A stretch of DNA of 64,000 nucleotides, taken from the NCBI GenBank assembly GCA_038529265.1, contig JBCBDX010000001.1:372001-436000 (forward strand). Direction: 5' to 3'. Numbering within the stretch: position 1 is the first letter of the stretch; each line of letters begins with the position of its first letter. Positions 42,950 to 51,904 of the stretch are shown here, piece after piece. Source of the DNA: JBCBDX01 sp038529265 (GTDB lineage Bacteria; Pseudomonadota; Alphaproteobacteria; Rhizobiales; Rhizobiaceae). The position numbers and the translations under genes were made by a program. Below the pieces are notes generated by a model. The model made no database searches and was not told where the DNA came from. It saw nothing but the letters and a program-made list of their open reading frames with translations.

Positions 42950-43273
42950 TGAATAAATGCCTAACCCAGCCCGGACTATCGAATCATTTGTGTAACCGTA
43001 ACCGCTTCAACGAACGTTGGGAAACACTCCCTCACACATCCCGCTCAACACGGCGAAAAAAAGGCCAAGCTTTTTCGTTTTTAGGCATTAAGGCCTTCAT
43101 TCTGATGGCATAGAGTTGTCGGGCTGGCGGAGGCGTTGGTAAAGCGCCCATATGCCGCATCATCATACGTGTGTCTTGGTTGCGGGTCTCTCAATAATAT
43201 GTTTTGGACACCGTCAAATTGAAGATCGAGTTTTGCCGCGAGCGCAAACTGAATTTTAATCGGGAGAATTCAA
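42950..43273. other. Intergenic region between ialB and ctaC
   Basis: This 324-bp stretch has no convincing gene. It holds a hairpin at about 43054-43077 (CGAAAAA and TTTTTCG flanking a 10-base interior), followed by GTTTTTAGG, which could be a terminator or a structured leader. Close to ctaC there is a GGGAG ribosome site before its TTG. Promoter elements for both genes should be here, but I could not fix a -35/-10 pair with confidence. Confidence 0.5.
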
Positions 43274-44158
43274 TTGATCAGACTTTTGACACGTGCTGCA
43301 ACTGCAGGGCTGATCTTGTCGACGGCCTCTGTGGTAGCCAATGCTGCACAGCCTGAGCCATGGCAAATGGGTTTTCAGAATGCTGCCACCAATATGATGG
43401 CACAGATCAGCTGGTTTGAAGATTACACTTTGTGGTTGCTTACACCCATCGTTTTGTTCGTGTTGGGACTTTTGGCCTATGTGATCATTCGCTTTAACGC
43501 GCGCGCGAATCCGGTGCCTTCAAAGACAAGCCACAATACGACCATTGAGGTTGTCTGGACCGTTGGCCCGGTTCTCATCCTTTTGGCATTTGCCATCCCG
43601 TCTTTTCAGTTGCTCAATTCACAATATCAGCCGCAGACAGAGCCAGAGATAACGATCAAGGCTATCGGTTATCAGTGGGCTTGGGCATATGAATACCAGG
43701 ATGACGAAGGCGGCGAAGATGTCGTCTTTGACGCGCTCATGCTCAAAGAAGACGAGCGCACTGCATTTAACAAGACAGACGTTGGCGCCTACCCACGGCT
43801 GTTGGCGGTCGACAATGAAGTGGTGGTACCAGTCGATACGACTGTTCGCCTTCTCGTCACAGCTTCCGATGTTTTGCACTCTTGGACTATTCCAGCCTTC
43901 GGCGTGAAAATGGATGCAGTGCCTGGCCGGCTCAATGAGACTTGGTTCCATGCTCGGCAGGAAGGCATTTTTTATGGCCAGTGTTCCGAGCTGTGCGGCA
44001 AGGATCACGCATTCATGCCAATCGCTGTACGCGTGGTTAGCAAAGACGACTACAATAGCTGGTTGGTTGCAGCGCGCGACGATGTAAACGGCGCAAACCA
44101 AACACTGATGGCAACATTGGAAGCCCGCCGGACATTGGCGCGGGCTGAAGCAGAATAA
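43274..44158 (+). CDS. ctaC: Cytochrome c oxidase subunit II
   Basis: CtaC carries the CuA centre that accepts electrons from cytochrome c. The protein has 294 residues: a signal peptide (1-24), two transmembrane helices (about 52-73 and 95-115) and the periplasmic cupredoxin domain with the CuA ligands. HSWTIPAFGVKMDAVPGR holds the first His, and CSELCGKDHAFMPI the Cys pair, Glu, His and Met. The start is TTG, after GGGAGAATTCAA, with no ATG available nearby that keeps the signal. ctaD follows at 30 bp. It opens the oxidase cluster. Confidence 0.96.
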   Translation: MIRLLTRAATAGLILSTASVVANAAQPEPWQMGFQNAATNMMAQISWFEDYTLWLLTPIVLFVLGLLAYVIIRFNARANPVPSKTSHNTTIEVVWTVGPVLILLAFAIPSFQLLNSQYQPQTEPEITIKAIGYQWAWAYEYQDDEGGEDVVFDALMLKEDERTAFNKTDVGAYPRLLAVDNEVVVPVDTTVRLLVTASDVLHSWTIPAFGVKMDAVPGRLNETWFHARQEGIFYGQCSELCGKDHAFMPIAVRVVSKDDYNSWLVAARDDVNGANQTLMATLEARRTLARAEAE

Positions 44159-44188
44159 TTCGCCGCCAAGGCAATCGGGAGTAATATA

Positions 44189-45844
44189 ATGGCAGATATC
44201 GCCACACACGATGCGCACCATGATGGCCAAAAGATCGGCTTTGTGAATCGCTGGTTGTTTTCGACCAACCACAAGGACATCGGTACGCTTTACCTCATCT
44301 TCGCGATTTTCGCGGGGATTTTTGGCGGCTTTCTTTCCGTGATGATGCGCTGGGAGTTGGCTGAGCCCGGCATCCAGATTTTCCATGGCCTTGCTGAAAT
44401 GGTCTATGGCGTGGAAGGCGACGCAGCCATCGACGCTGGAAAGCATATGTACAATGTGTTCACGACGGCGCATGGCCTCGTCATGATCTTCTTCATGGTG
44501 ATGCCAGCGTTGATTGGTGGCTTCGCCAACTGGATGATCCCGATCATGATCGGTGCACCGGATATGGCGTTTCCTCGTTTGAACAATATCTCTTTCTGGC
44601 TTTTGCCGCCCGCCTTCATCCTGTTGGCGATCTCAATGTTCATGCCGTCAGCGCCCGGCGCCCATGGTGTGGGCGGAGGCTGGACCATTTATCCACCCCT
44701 ATCGACGACTGGACAGCCCGGGCCCGCGATGGATTTCGCCATTCTCGCGCTCCACATTGCTGGCGCCTCATCGATCCTCGGTGCAATCAACTTCATCACG
44801 ACGATCTTCAACATGCGTGCGCCTGGCATGACGCTGCATAAGATGCCGCTTTTTGCATGGTCTGTTTTGATCACTGCGTTCTTGCTGCTTCTTTCTCTGC
44901 CGGTACTGGCTGGTGCCATCACGATGCTTTTGACTGATCGTAACTTCGGAACTGCTTTCTTCACACCTGAAGGTGGTGGCGATCCGATCCTGTTCCAGCA
45001 CTTGTTCTGGTTCTTCGGTCACCCCGAAGTTTACATCCTGATCTTGCCAGCATTCGGCATTATCTCGCACATCGTTTCAACATTCTCGCGCAAGCCTGTC
45101 TTTGGCTATCTGGGCATGGCCTATGCCATGGTTGCCATCGGAGTGGTCGGCTTCATCGTGTGGGCACACCACATGTATACCGTTGGTCTGTCACTCCAGA
45201 CCCAGCAATACTTTGTGTTTGCAACTATGGTGATTGCGGTCCCAACGGGTGTTAAAATCTTCTCTTGGATCGCCACCATGTGGGGTGGCTCCATTCAGAT
45301 GCGCACGCCCATGCTGTGGGCCATTGGCTTCATCTTCCTATTCACCGTTGGTGGTGTGACGGGTGTTCAACTCGCCAATGCTGGCCTCGACCGTTCTTTG
45401 CATGATACTTATTATGTGGTTGCACACTTCCACTACGTATTGTCGCTGGGCGCAGTGTTCGCGATCTTTGCAGCGTGGTATTACTGGTTCCCGAAAATGT
45501 TTGGCTACATGTACAACTCCGCAGTGGCGCGTTTGCATTTCTGGGTAACCTTCATCGGCGTGAACCTGATCTTCTTCCCGCAGCACTTCCTTGGTCTTGC
45601 TGCTATGCCACGTCGTTACATCGACTACCCTGATGCGTACGCTGGCTGGAACCTGATTTCTTCGTACGGCTCTTACCTGTCTGCGATCGGTGTATTGATC
45701 TTCCTCTATGGTGTGTTTGAAGCATTTGCGCGCAAACGCGTGGCTGGCAACAACCCTTGGGGAGAAGGCGCGACAACGCTCGAGTGGCAATTGTCATCAC
45801 CGCCGCCATTCCACCAGTGGGAGCAGCTGCCGCGTATCAAGTAA
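44189..45844 (+). CDS. ctaD: Cytochrome c oxidase subunit I
   Basis: The catalytic core subunit of aa3 oxidase has 551 residues and 12 membrane helices, and binds haem a, haem a3 and CuB. Landmarks are WLFSTNHKDIGTLYL, the CuB loop WFFGHPEVYILILPAFGI (about 272-289, with the His-Tyr pair), the second His pair in VWAHHMYTVG, and the haem a/a3 His run in DTYYVVAHFHYVLS. The D-channel residues follow the A1 type. The ribosome site GGGAG precedes ATG. ctaC lies 30 bp upstream and ctaB 73 bp downstream. Confidence 0.98.
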   Translation: MADIATHDAHHDGQKIGFVNRWLFSTNHKDIGTLYLIFAIFAGIFGGFLSVMMRWELAEPGIQIFHGLAEMVYGVEGDAAIDAGKHMYNVFTTAHGLVMIFFMVMPALIGGFANWMIPIMIGAPDMAFPRLNNISFWLLPPAFILLAISMFMPSAPGAHGVGGGWTIYPPLSTTGQPGPAMDFAILALHIAGASSILGAINFITTIFNMRAPGMTLHKMPLFAWSVLITAFLLLLSLPVLAGAITMLLTDRNFGTAFFTPEGGGDPILFQHLFWFFGHPEVYILILPAFGIISHIVSTFSRKPVFGYLGMAYAMVAIGVVGFIVWAHHMYTVGLSLQTQQYFVFATMVIAVPTGVKIFSWIATMWGGSIQMRTPMLWAIGFIFLFTVGGVTGVQLANAGLDRSLHDTYYVVAHFHYVLSLGAVFAIFAAWYYWFPKMFGYMYNSAVARLHFWVTFIGVNLIFFPQHFLGLAAMPRRYIDYPDAYAGWNLISSYGSYLSAIGVLIFLYGVFEAFARKRVAGNNPWGEGATTLEWQLSSPPPFHQWEQLPRIK

Positions 45845-45917
45845 GCAGCTTAATAAATACGATCCGTAAGCGGCCTTGCGCCGCTTGCTTGCTGAAAGAT
45901 GAGATGCACGCATCAAC

Positions 45918-46877
45918 GTGCCAAGCAAAACGGGAACAAGTGACTTGTCTTATGTAGACAACACAATCGGAACAGACTTTCGCGTTTCGGAAGCAACGCC
46001 AAAGGACTATTTCGACCTCCTGAAGCCTAAGGTCATGCGGCTCGTCGTTTTCACGGCTCTGGCCGGTATGCTAGCGGCCCCGGGCGCACTTGATCCGATT
46101 GTTGCTTTAATAGCTATATTGGCCATCGCTGTGGGTGCTGGTGCGTCCGGTGCGCTGAACATGTGGTATGATGCAGATATTGATGCTGTTATGAGCCGCA
46201 CGGCAAACCGCCCAATTCCTTCCGGTCGTGTGACCAAGGAAGAAGCACTCGTTTTCGGTCTTATCTTGTCTATCCTCTCCGTTTTGACGCTCGGTGTCAT
46301 GACGAATTGGATAGCTGGCGGTTTGCTTGCCTTCACGATCTTCTTTTACGCGGTCATCTATACAATGTGGCTGAAGCGCTCGACGCCGCAGAACATTGTT
46401 ATCGGTGGCGCTGCTGGCGCCTTCCCCCCGATGTTGGGCTGGGCCGTAACAAGCGGCTCTCTCACGTTGGAAGGCTTTGTGCTTTTCGCTATTATATTCA
46501 TGTGGACACCACCGCATTTCTGGGCGCTCGCGCTATGGAAAATGCGGGACTATGACGATGCTCACGTGCCCATGATGCCAAACGCGGCGAGTGAGGCTTC
46601 AACGCGAAATCAGATGCTCATCTATGCTGTGCTCTTGGCCCCCATCGGTGTGCTTCCATATATCATGGGCTTCGCTGGCATCACCTTTGGTGCGGTGTCC
46701 GTTGTTGCAGGCATCATGTTTGCCTGGATGACCTATCGTGTCTGGAAGATCGCGGGTGCTGATCCAAAACTCATGGCGGAAAAACGCTTATTTGCTTTTT
46801 CTTTGATATATTTGTTCGCCCTTTTTGGCGTTCTGCTGATTGAAGCGGTGTTTGTCCGCGCAGGGGTTTTCATATGA
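45918..46877 (+). CDS. ctaB: Protoheme IX farnesyltransferase
   Basis: CtaB farnesylates haem b to haem O in the membrane, the step before haem A formation. The 319-residue protein of the UbiA fold has several membrane helices. Its first motif is NMWYDADIDAVMSRTANRPIPSG (about 92-114), containing the metal-binding Asp residues, and the second is the MWTPPHFWALALWKMRDYDDAHVPMMP region (about 194-220). The start is GTG at 45918 (PSKTGTSDLSY) without a clear ribosome site; TTG 45942 is an alternative. Its TGA overlaps the ctaF ATG by 4 bp. Confidence 0.95.
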   Translation: MPSKTGTSDLSYVDNTIGTDFRVSEATPKDYFDLLKPKVMRLVVFTALAGMLAAPGALDPIVALIAILAIAVGAGASGALNMWYDADIDAVMSRTANRPIPSGRVTKEEALVFGLILSILSVLTLGVMTNWIAGGLLAFTIFFYAVIYTMWLKRSTPQNIVIGGAAGAFPPMLGWAVTSGSLTLEGFVLFAIIFMWTPPHFWALALWKMRDYDDAHVPMMPNAASEASTRNQMLIYAVLLAPIGVLPYIMGFAGITFGAVSVVAGIMFAWMTYRVWKIAGADPKLMAEKRLFAFSLIYLFALFGVLLIEAVFVRAGVFI

Positions 46878-47035
46878 GCAAGATTGAAGAAAGCGTCGAA
46901 CTTACTGAGAATCAAAGCAAAGCACGCAAGCAAAGATCAGTCGCAATCGGTATCTGCCTCGCTGCTTTTGTAGTTCTGATTTACGTTGGCACTTGGGCCA
47001 AGCTAGGCCCTGAACTTTTTGTAAGACCCATGTGA
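46874..47035 (+). CDS. ctaF: CtaF/CoxF-like small oxidase-cluster membrane protein
   Basis: The 53-residue protein starts inside the ctaB stop (ATGA). It has a charged N-terminus (MSKIEESVELTENQSKARKQR), one transmembrane helix at about 22-40 (SVAIGICLAAFVVLIYVGTW) and the short tail LGPELFVRPM. Small one-helix proteins of this type lie between ctaB and ctaG in alphaproteobacterial oxidase clusters, where they are called CoxF or CtaF and have an unclear role. The call rests on position and shape. Confidence 0.75.
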   Translation: MSKIEESVELTENQSKARKQRSVAIGICLAAFVVLIYVGTWAKLGPELFVRPM

Positions 47036-47045
47036 GTTGCGCAAG

Positions 47046-47681
47046 ATGACAGACCAGCAACCGACCGTGAAATCACCAGAACGCAGACGCGCAGATGCCC
47101 GCATTGCGCTGTCTTGCCTTGCGTTCTTCGGGGCAATGGTTGGCTTGGCTTATGCGTCCGTGCCGCTTTATGAACTCTTTTGCCGCGTCACGGGGTATGG
47201 TGGTACGACGCAGCGCGCTGATGTTGCGCCGGTCGAAGTTATCGACCGAGAGATCACGGTTCGTTTTGATGCCAATGTTGGGCAAGGATTGGGCTGGGAC
47301 TTTGCGCCCGAGGAACGCTCCGTAACGATGAAAATCGGTGAACTGGCCGAAATGGCATACGTTGCCGGCAATCCGCTTTCAAAAGCATCCACGGGTTCGG
47401 CCACATTCAACGTGACGCCGCAAGCAGCTGGTGCCTATTTCAACAAGATGGAGTGTTTCTGCTTTACCGAGACAACGCTGGAGTCTGGTGAAAGCATGGA
47501 AATGCCGGTCGTGTTTTTCGTTGATCCCGACATCGTCAACAAACCGGAGATGGACGGTATCAACACAATAACACTGTCATACACTTTTTTCCGTATAGAC
47601 GATCCTGAGGAAAAAGTGGCACAGACCAATCGACAGGAGCCTTCAACTGAGATGATCGGAACTGCTCAGGTTGATGGCTGA
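47046..47681 (+). CDS. ctaG: Cytochrome c oxidase assembly protein CtaG (Cox11)
   Basis: Cox11 delivers copper to the CuB site of subunit I. The 211 residues contain one N-terminal membrane helix (about 20-40), the YELFCRVTGYGGTTQ start of the periplasmic domain, VGQGLGWDFAPE, and the copper motif MECFCFTETTL (about 134-144) with both Cys. I chose ATG 47046 over an in-frame TTG three codons upstream. It lies 10 bp after ctaF and 26 bp before ctaE. Confidence 0.96.
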   Translation: MTDQQPTVKSPERRRADARIALSCLAFFGAMVGLAYASVPLYELFCRVTGYGGTTQRADVAPVEVIDREITVRFDANVGQGLGWDFAPEERSVTMKIGELAEMAYVAGNPLSKASTGSATFNVTPQAAGAYFNKMECFCFTETTLESGESMEMPVVFFVDPDIVNKPEMDGINTITLSYTFFRIDDPEEKVAQTNRQEPSTEMIGTAQVDG

Positions 47682-47707
47682 ATAATACATGTTGGAGAAC
47701 GGGAACC

Positions 47708-48586
47708 ATGGCCGACGCACACGCTAAGAACCATGATTATCATATCATCGATCCGAGCCCATGGCCGCTGGTCGGCTCAATCGGCGCACTTATCATGTGC
47801 ATTGGTGCCATCGGGTGGATGCAAGCCGGTCTGGGCAATGATTTCTCGTTGCTCGGTATACCGCTCGCCAGCCCATGGCCCTTCTTCATTGGTCTTGCCA
47901 TTGTTCTTTACACAATGATCATGTGGTGGGCTGACTGCGTAAAAGAAGCGCATGAAGGTCACCACACCCGCGTTGTGTCGCTTCATCTGCGCTACGGCAT
48001 GATCATGTTCATCGCTTCAGAAGTGATGTTCTTCGTTGCCTGGTTCTGGGCCGTTTTTGACGCAAGCTTGTTTTATGATGAGGCGCAACAGGTTGGCCGT
48101 CTTGCCTACACGGGTGGCACATGGCCGCCACAGGGTCTTGAGGTTCTAGATCCGCTTCACCTGCCGCTCTACAACACGGTGATCTTGCTGCTCTCTGGCA
48201 CAACAGTCACTTGGGCGCACCACGGCCTTTTGCATAACGACCGCGAAGCAGTGAAATGGGGCCTCTGGTTGACCGTTATTCTTGGTGTCCTGTTTTCATT
48301 CGTTCAAGCTTACGAATATGGTCATGCGCCCTACAGCTTCTCAGGTTCACTCTACGGGGCAACATTCTTTATGGCGACGGGCTTCCATGGTTTCCACGTT
48401 CTGGTTGGAACCATCTTCCTCGCTGTCTGCCTTTACCGCGTATACCTCGGTCACTTTTCAGCCAAACAGCATTTCGGCTTTGAAGCAGCTGCTTGGTACT
48501 GGCATTTTGTCGACGTTGTCTGGTTATTCCTTTTCTTCGTGATTTACGTTTGGGGGTCTTGGGGCGCGCCGATCTATCACGGGTAA
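47708..48586 (+). CDS. ctaE: Cytochrome c oxidase subunit III
   Basis: This is the third core subunit of the aa3 oxidase, with 292 residues and seven helices. KNHDYHIIDPSPWPL opens the chain. EGHHTRVVSLHLRYGMIMFIASEVMFFVAWFWAVFDASL and GFHGFHVLVGTIFLAVCL carry its conserved residues, and the end AAAWYWHFVDVVWLFLFFVIYVWG is diagnostic. Ribosome site GGGAAC. It is the last oxidase structural gene and is followed by a strong terminator. Confidence 0.98.
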   Translation: MADAHAKNHDYHIIDPSPWPLVGSIGALIMCIGAIGWMQAGLGNDFSLLGIPLASPWPFFIGLAIVLYTMIMWWADCVKEAHEGHHTRVVSLHLRYGMIMFIASEVMFFVAWFWAVFDASLFYDEAQQVGRLAYTGGTWPPQGLEVLDPLHLPLYNTVILLLSGTTVTWAHHGLLHNDREAVKWGLWLTVILGVLFSFVQAYEYGHAPYSFSGSLYGATFFMATGFHGFHVLVGTIFLAVCLYRVYLGHFSAKQHFGFEAAAWYWHFVDVVWLFLFFVIYVWGSWGAPIYHG

Positions 48587-48608
48587 GACTACAGGTTGAA
48601 TTTGTAAG

Positions 48609-48640
48609 CGGGCGGTCTGGGCATCGGACCGCCCGTTTTC
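48609..48640 (+). terminator. Rho-independent terminator after ctaE
   Basis: CGGGCGGTC and GACCGCCCG form a perfect 9-bp GC-rich stem around a 9-base loop, followed by TTTTCTATG. It lies 22 bp after ctaE and 13 bp before SURF1. It would end or attenuate transcription between the oxidase cluster and SURF1. Confidence 0.8.
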
Positions 48641-48652
48641 TATGTGAGCATC

Positions 48653-49441
48653 ATGAAGACCAGTGGCGATATTCCGAAAACAAAGCGCTTTCCTTGGCTT
48701 GTCATCGTGGCGGCGCTGCCTGCGCTGGCAGTGCTCATTGCCCTCGGCACCTGGCAGGTACAGCGCCTGGCTTGGAAGGAAGGGCTGTTGGCCAATATAG
48801 AAGCGCGTTTGTCCGCGGAACCAGTGGCCATCGATGAACTCATCTCAGATGTGAGTAACGGTGCTATCTCACAAGCCGAACTGGACTATCTGCCGGTTTC
48901 TGCCACCGGTACATTTTTGCATGATGGTGAGCAGCATTTCTTCGCAACCCACAAAGGCATATCCGGCTATTATCTCTATACGCCTTTTGCGCTTGTCGAA
49001 CCGCAAGGTACGACTGTCTTCGTCAATCGTGGCTTCGTGCCTTTTGATCTGAAAGACCCGACAGATCGACCGCAAACACTCAATGAAGGCCAGGTTGTAA
49101 TAACGGGCTTGGCGCGACAGCGATTGAACGAAAAACCGTCCTGGGCGGTGCCAGAAAACGATCTTGAGGCCAACATCTATTATTGGAAAGACCTTGATGC
49201 GATGGGGACTCAAGTGGGTCTGATCGATACCATAGCGCCATTCTTCATCGATGAAGGCTCGCCGCGATCGCCAGGCAACCTCGGGGATTGGCCCGTATCA
49301 GGTGTTACCTTGATCAACTTGCCCAACAACCATCTTCAGTATGCCGTAACGTGGTATGGCCTTGCACTTACATTGATCGGCGTGGTTGCTTTTTTCATTA
49401 GAGGGCGGCTACGTGGTGCCAAGAGCGACATTTTGGGTTGA
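48653..49441 (+). CDS. SURF1 family cytochrome oxidase assembly protein
   Basis: SURF1 helps haem a insertion into subunit I. The protein has 262 residues with a membrane helix at each end (about 18-35 and 230-250). The middle domain has the LGTWQVQRLAWKEGLL start, GTFLHDGE and the YFVNRGFVPFD-like TVFVNRGFVPFDLKD segments. The start could also be GTG 48644 (three codons upstream); I favour ATG 48653. It is followed by ispH with 3 bp between the stop and the ATG. Confidence 0.93.
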   Translation: MKTSGDIPKTKRFPWLVIVAALPALAVLIALGTWQVQRLAWKEGLLANIEARLSAEPVAIDELISDVSNGAISQAELDYLPVSATGTFLHDGEQHFFATHKGISGYYLYTPFALVEPQGTTVFVNRGFVPFDLKDPTDRPQTLNEGQVVITGLARQRLNEKPSWAVPENDLEANIYYWKDLDAMGTQVGLIDTIAPFFIDEGSPRSPGNLGDWPVSGVTLINLPNNHLQYAVTWYGLALTLIGVVAFFIRGRLRGAKSDILG

Positions 49442-49444
49442 TTG

Positions 49445-50470
49445 ATGGCTGAAGCGCCAAACAAACAAGACTTGATACTTCGTCTGTGCGAGCCGCGTGG
49501 CTTTTGCGCCGGTGTCGATCGCGCGATTCAAATCGTAGTGCTAGCGCTCAAAAAGTACGGTGCGCCAGTCTACGTGCGCCATGAAATCGTTCATAACAAA
49601 TTCGTTGTTGAAGGGCTCCGTGAGCGTGGCGCTGTCTTTGTTAAAGAGCTGACGGATATACCGTCTGCCGATCATGACCGGCCCGTGGTCTTTTCCGCGC
49701 ATGGCGTGCCCAAATCCGTGCCCGCAAATGCAGAAGCAATGAATTTGCTTTATTTGGATGCGACCTGTCCGTTGGTCTCCAAGGTACACAAGCAGGCCAT
49801 GCGACACCAAAGGTTGGGCCGCCATGTTTTGTTGATCGGCCATGCCGGGCATCCAGAAGTAATAGGGACGATGGGCCAGCTGGAGCGGGGAGCGGTGACG
49901 TTGGTCGAAACGGTGGAAGATGTCGAGACGTTAGCGGTCGATGATGAAGATGCACTTGGTTACGTCACCCAGACGACGCTATCGGTGGACGATACAGCTG
50001 AGGTAATCGCAGCCTTGGAAAAGCGCTTTCCCAACATGCAGGCACCATCATCAGACAGTATTTGTTATGCGACAACCAACCGGCAGGAGGCTGTCAAGCT
50101 AGCCGCGCCTGAGACAGATATGTTCCTCGTCGTTGGTGCACCCAATTCATCAAACTCCAAGCGGTTGGTTGATGTGGCTAAACGCGCCGGTGCCAAAGAC
50201 AGTATGCTTGTCCAGCGCGCGAGCGAAATCGATTGGGCGCGCGTCGGAGAAGCTACAATGATCGGCATGTCTGCTGGCGCATCGGCACCAGAGGTCGTGG
50301 TTGAAGAGATTATCGATGCGTTCAAAGAAAGGTTCACCGTCAAGATCGACATCGCTTTGACGGTCAAGGAAACCGAATTGTTCCCCGTTATGCGCTCGCT
50401 TCGCGACGTCCCGCTGGAAACCCCGGACATGGCTTTCCTGAACGGACATGGTGAGTTGAAGGCGGTTTGA
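49445..50470 (+). CDS. ispH: 4-hydroxy-3-methylbut-2-enyl diphosphate reductase
   Basis: IspH makes IPP and DMAPP in the last step of the MEP isoprenoid pathway. The 341-residue protein has three conserved Cys binding the iron-sulfur cluster: PRGFCAGVDRAI (about 14-25), DATCPLVSKVH (about 101-111) and SDSICYATTNRQ (about 198-209). HEIVHNKFVVEGLRERGAVFV supplies other active-site residues. It lies 3 bp after SURF1 and 6 bp before thrB, as in the usual rhizobial order. Confidence 0.97.
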   Translation: MAEAPNKQDLILRLCEPRGFCAGVDRAIQIVVLALKKYGAPVYVRHEIVHNKFVVEGLRERGAVFVKELTDIPSADHDRPVVFSAHGVPKSVPANAEAMNLLYLDATCPLVSKVHKQAMRHQRLGRHVLLIGHAGHPEVIGTMGQLERGAVTLVETVEDVETLAVDDEDALGYVTQTTLSVDDTAEVIAALEKRFPNMQAPSSDSICYATTNRQEAVKLAAPETDMFLVVGAPNSSNSKRLVDVAKRAGAKDSMLVQRASEIDWARVGEATMIGMSAGASAPEVVVEEIIDAFKERFTVKIDIALTVKETELFPVMRSLRDVPLETPDMAFLNGHGELKAV

Positions 50471-50476
50471 CGCAAA

Positions 50477-51439
50477 TTGGCAGTTTATACCGACATCACC
50501 AATGAAGAGCTGTCTGTCTTTTTGAGCAACTATGATGTTGGGCAATTGCTGTCCTATCGCGGGATTGCAGAGGGCGTCGAGAACTCAAACTTCATGGTGC
50601 ACACAAGCTCCGGCAACTACATCCTGACACTTTATGAGAAGCGGGTGGACAGCAACGATTTGCCGTTTTTCCTTGGTCTGAAGCAACATCTGTCGAGCAA
50701 TGGTTTTTCTTGCCCAACGCCAATCAAGCGCAAGGATGATGGCTTGCTGGGCGAACTGGCGGGCCGTCCCGCTGCTATGGTTTCGTTTCTAGAAGGCGTT
50801 TGGATACGCAGGCCTCAACCATTGCATTGCCGTGCCGTGGGCGAAGCTCTCGCGCAACTCCACGCATCCGGCGAGGGTTTTGCATTGACTCGCCGAAACA
50901 GCCTGACACTACCGGATTGGCGGCCTCTTTGGGATCAGTGCGTGGCATCCCAGGGACCAATCGACCCGGATCTTTCGGCGCTAGTTGGTGTGTCCCTTGA
51001 TGAACTGGAAGCACAATGGCCCGCGCAACTGCCGGCAGGTGTCATCCATGCTGACGCATTTCCAGACAATGTTTTCTTTATCGGTGAAAAGCTGTCAGGC
51101 ATGATCGACTTCTATTTCGCTTGTAACGACTTCTTTGCCTATGATCTTGCTGTATGCCTGAATGCCTGGTGCTTTGAGCGTGATCATGCCTTTAACCTGA
51201 CAAAAGGCGCAGCGCTGATCGCGGGCTATCAAGCGGTGCGGGCTCTCAATGAAGGAGAACGCGAGGCCTTGCCGATCTTGGCGGCAGGGGCAGCGTTGCG
51301 GTTTATGCTCACGCGCCTTTACGACTGGGTGAACACACCCGCAGGTTCCTTGGTCGTGAAAAAAGACCCGGAAGAATACGTGCGCAAACTGCGTTTTCAC
51401 CGTGAGGTGAAAAGTGCGTCGGAATATGGGTTGGGCTGA
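50477..51439 (+). CDS. thrB: Homoserine kinase (ThrB, APH-fold)
   Basis: ThrB phosphorylates homoserine in threonine synthesis. This is the aminoglycoside-phosphotransferase-like type, with 320 residues: VYTDITNEELSVFLSNYDVGQLLSYRGIAEGVENSNF opens it, PAAMVSFLEG follows, and GVIHADAFPDNVFF carries the catalytic Asp (about 190-203). The DFYFACNDFFAYDLAV segment gives the metal Asp. The start is TTG at 50477 (giving MAVYTDI), the natural N-terminus of rhizobial ThrB. rnhA begins 2 bp after the stop. thrC is 9.5 kb away. Confidence 0.95.
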   Translation: MAVYTDITNEELSVFLSNYDVGQLLSYRGIAEGVENSNFMVHTSSGNYILTLYEKRVDSNDLPFFLGLKQHLSSNGFSCPTPIKRKDDGLLGELAGRPAAMVSFLEGVWIRRPQPLHCRAVGEALAQLHASGEGFALTRRNSLTLPDWRPLWDQCVASQGPIDPDLSALVGVSLDELEAQWPAQLPAGVIHADAFPDNVFFIGEKLSGMIDFYFACNDFFAYDLAVCLNAWCFERDHAFNLTKGAALIAGYQAVRALNEGEREALPILAAGAALRFMLTRLYDWVNTPAGSLVVKKDPEEYVRKLRFHREVKSASEYGLG

Positions 51440-51441
51440 GC

Positions 51442-51900
51442 ATGACAGGCGCGCCTAAGAGGATTGTCATCCATACAGACGGTGCCTGTTCCGGTAACCC
51501 GGGGCCCGGCGGTTGGGGAGCAATCTTGGATTGGCAGGGCAAACGAAAAGAGCTGAAGGGTGGTGAAGCTGAGACCACAAACAACCGAATGGAACTAACA
51601 GCGGCAATCGAAGCGCTCAAAGCATTGAAAGGCGGGCCGCACGCTGTCGATCTGTGGACAGACTCATCTTACGTCAAAGACGGCATATCCGGCTGGATAC
51701 ACGGATGGAAACGAAATGGATGGAAAACGGCTTCTAAAAAACCCGTCAAAAACGCTGAGCTTTGGCAAGAACTCGATAGCCTGACGAGCGCGCACGACGT
51801 GACTTGGCATTGGGTAAAGGGCCATGCCGGGCACGAAGACAATGAGCGCGCTGACGAGCTCGCGCGCAAAGGAATGGCGCCGTACAAAGCTGCCAACTAG
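51442..51900 (+). CDS. rnhA: Ribonuclease HI
   Basis: This RNase H removes RNA from RNA-DNA hybrids, including primers and R-loops. The protein has 152 residues. The four acidic catalytic residues are visible: Asp in IHTDGACSGNPGPGGWG, Glu in RMELTAAIEAL, Asp in WTDSSYVKDGI and Asp in HEDNERADELAR. It lies 2 bp after thrB in the ispH-thrB-rnhA run and is the last gene on this strand before a convergent LysE exporter. Confidence 0.97.
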   Translation: MTGAPKRIVIHTDGACSGNPGPGGWGAILDWQGKRKELKGGEAETTNNRMELTAAIEALKALKGGPHAVDLWTDSSYVKDGISGWIHGWKRNGWKTASKKPVKNAELWQELDSLTSAHDVTWHWVKGHAGHEDNERADELARKGMAPYKAAN

Positions 51901-51904
51901 CCGC

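Noticed and set aside
43619..44473. Minus-strand frame opposite ctaC and ctaD
   Set aside because: It crosses two well-defined oxidase genes and has no ribosome site or domain.
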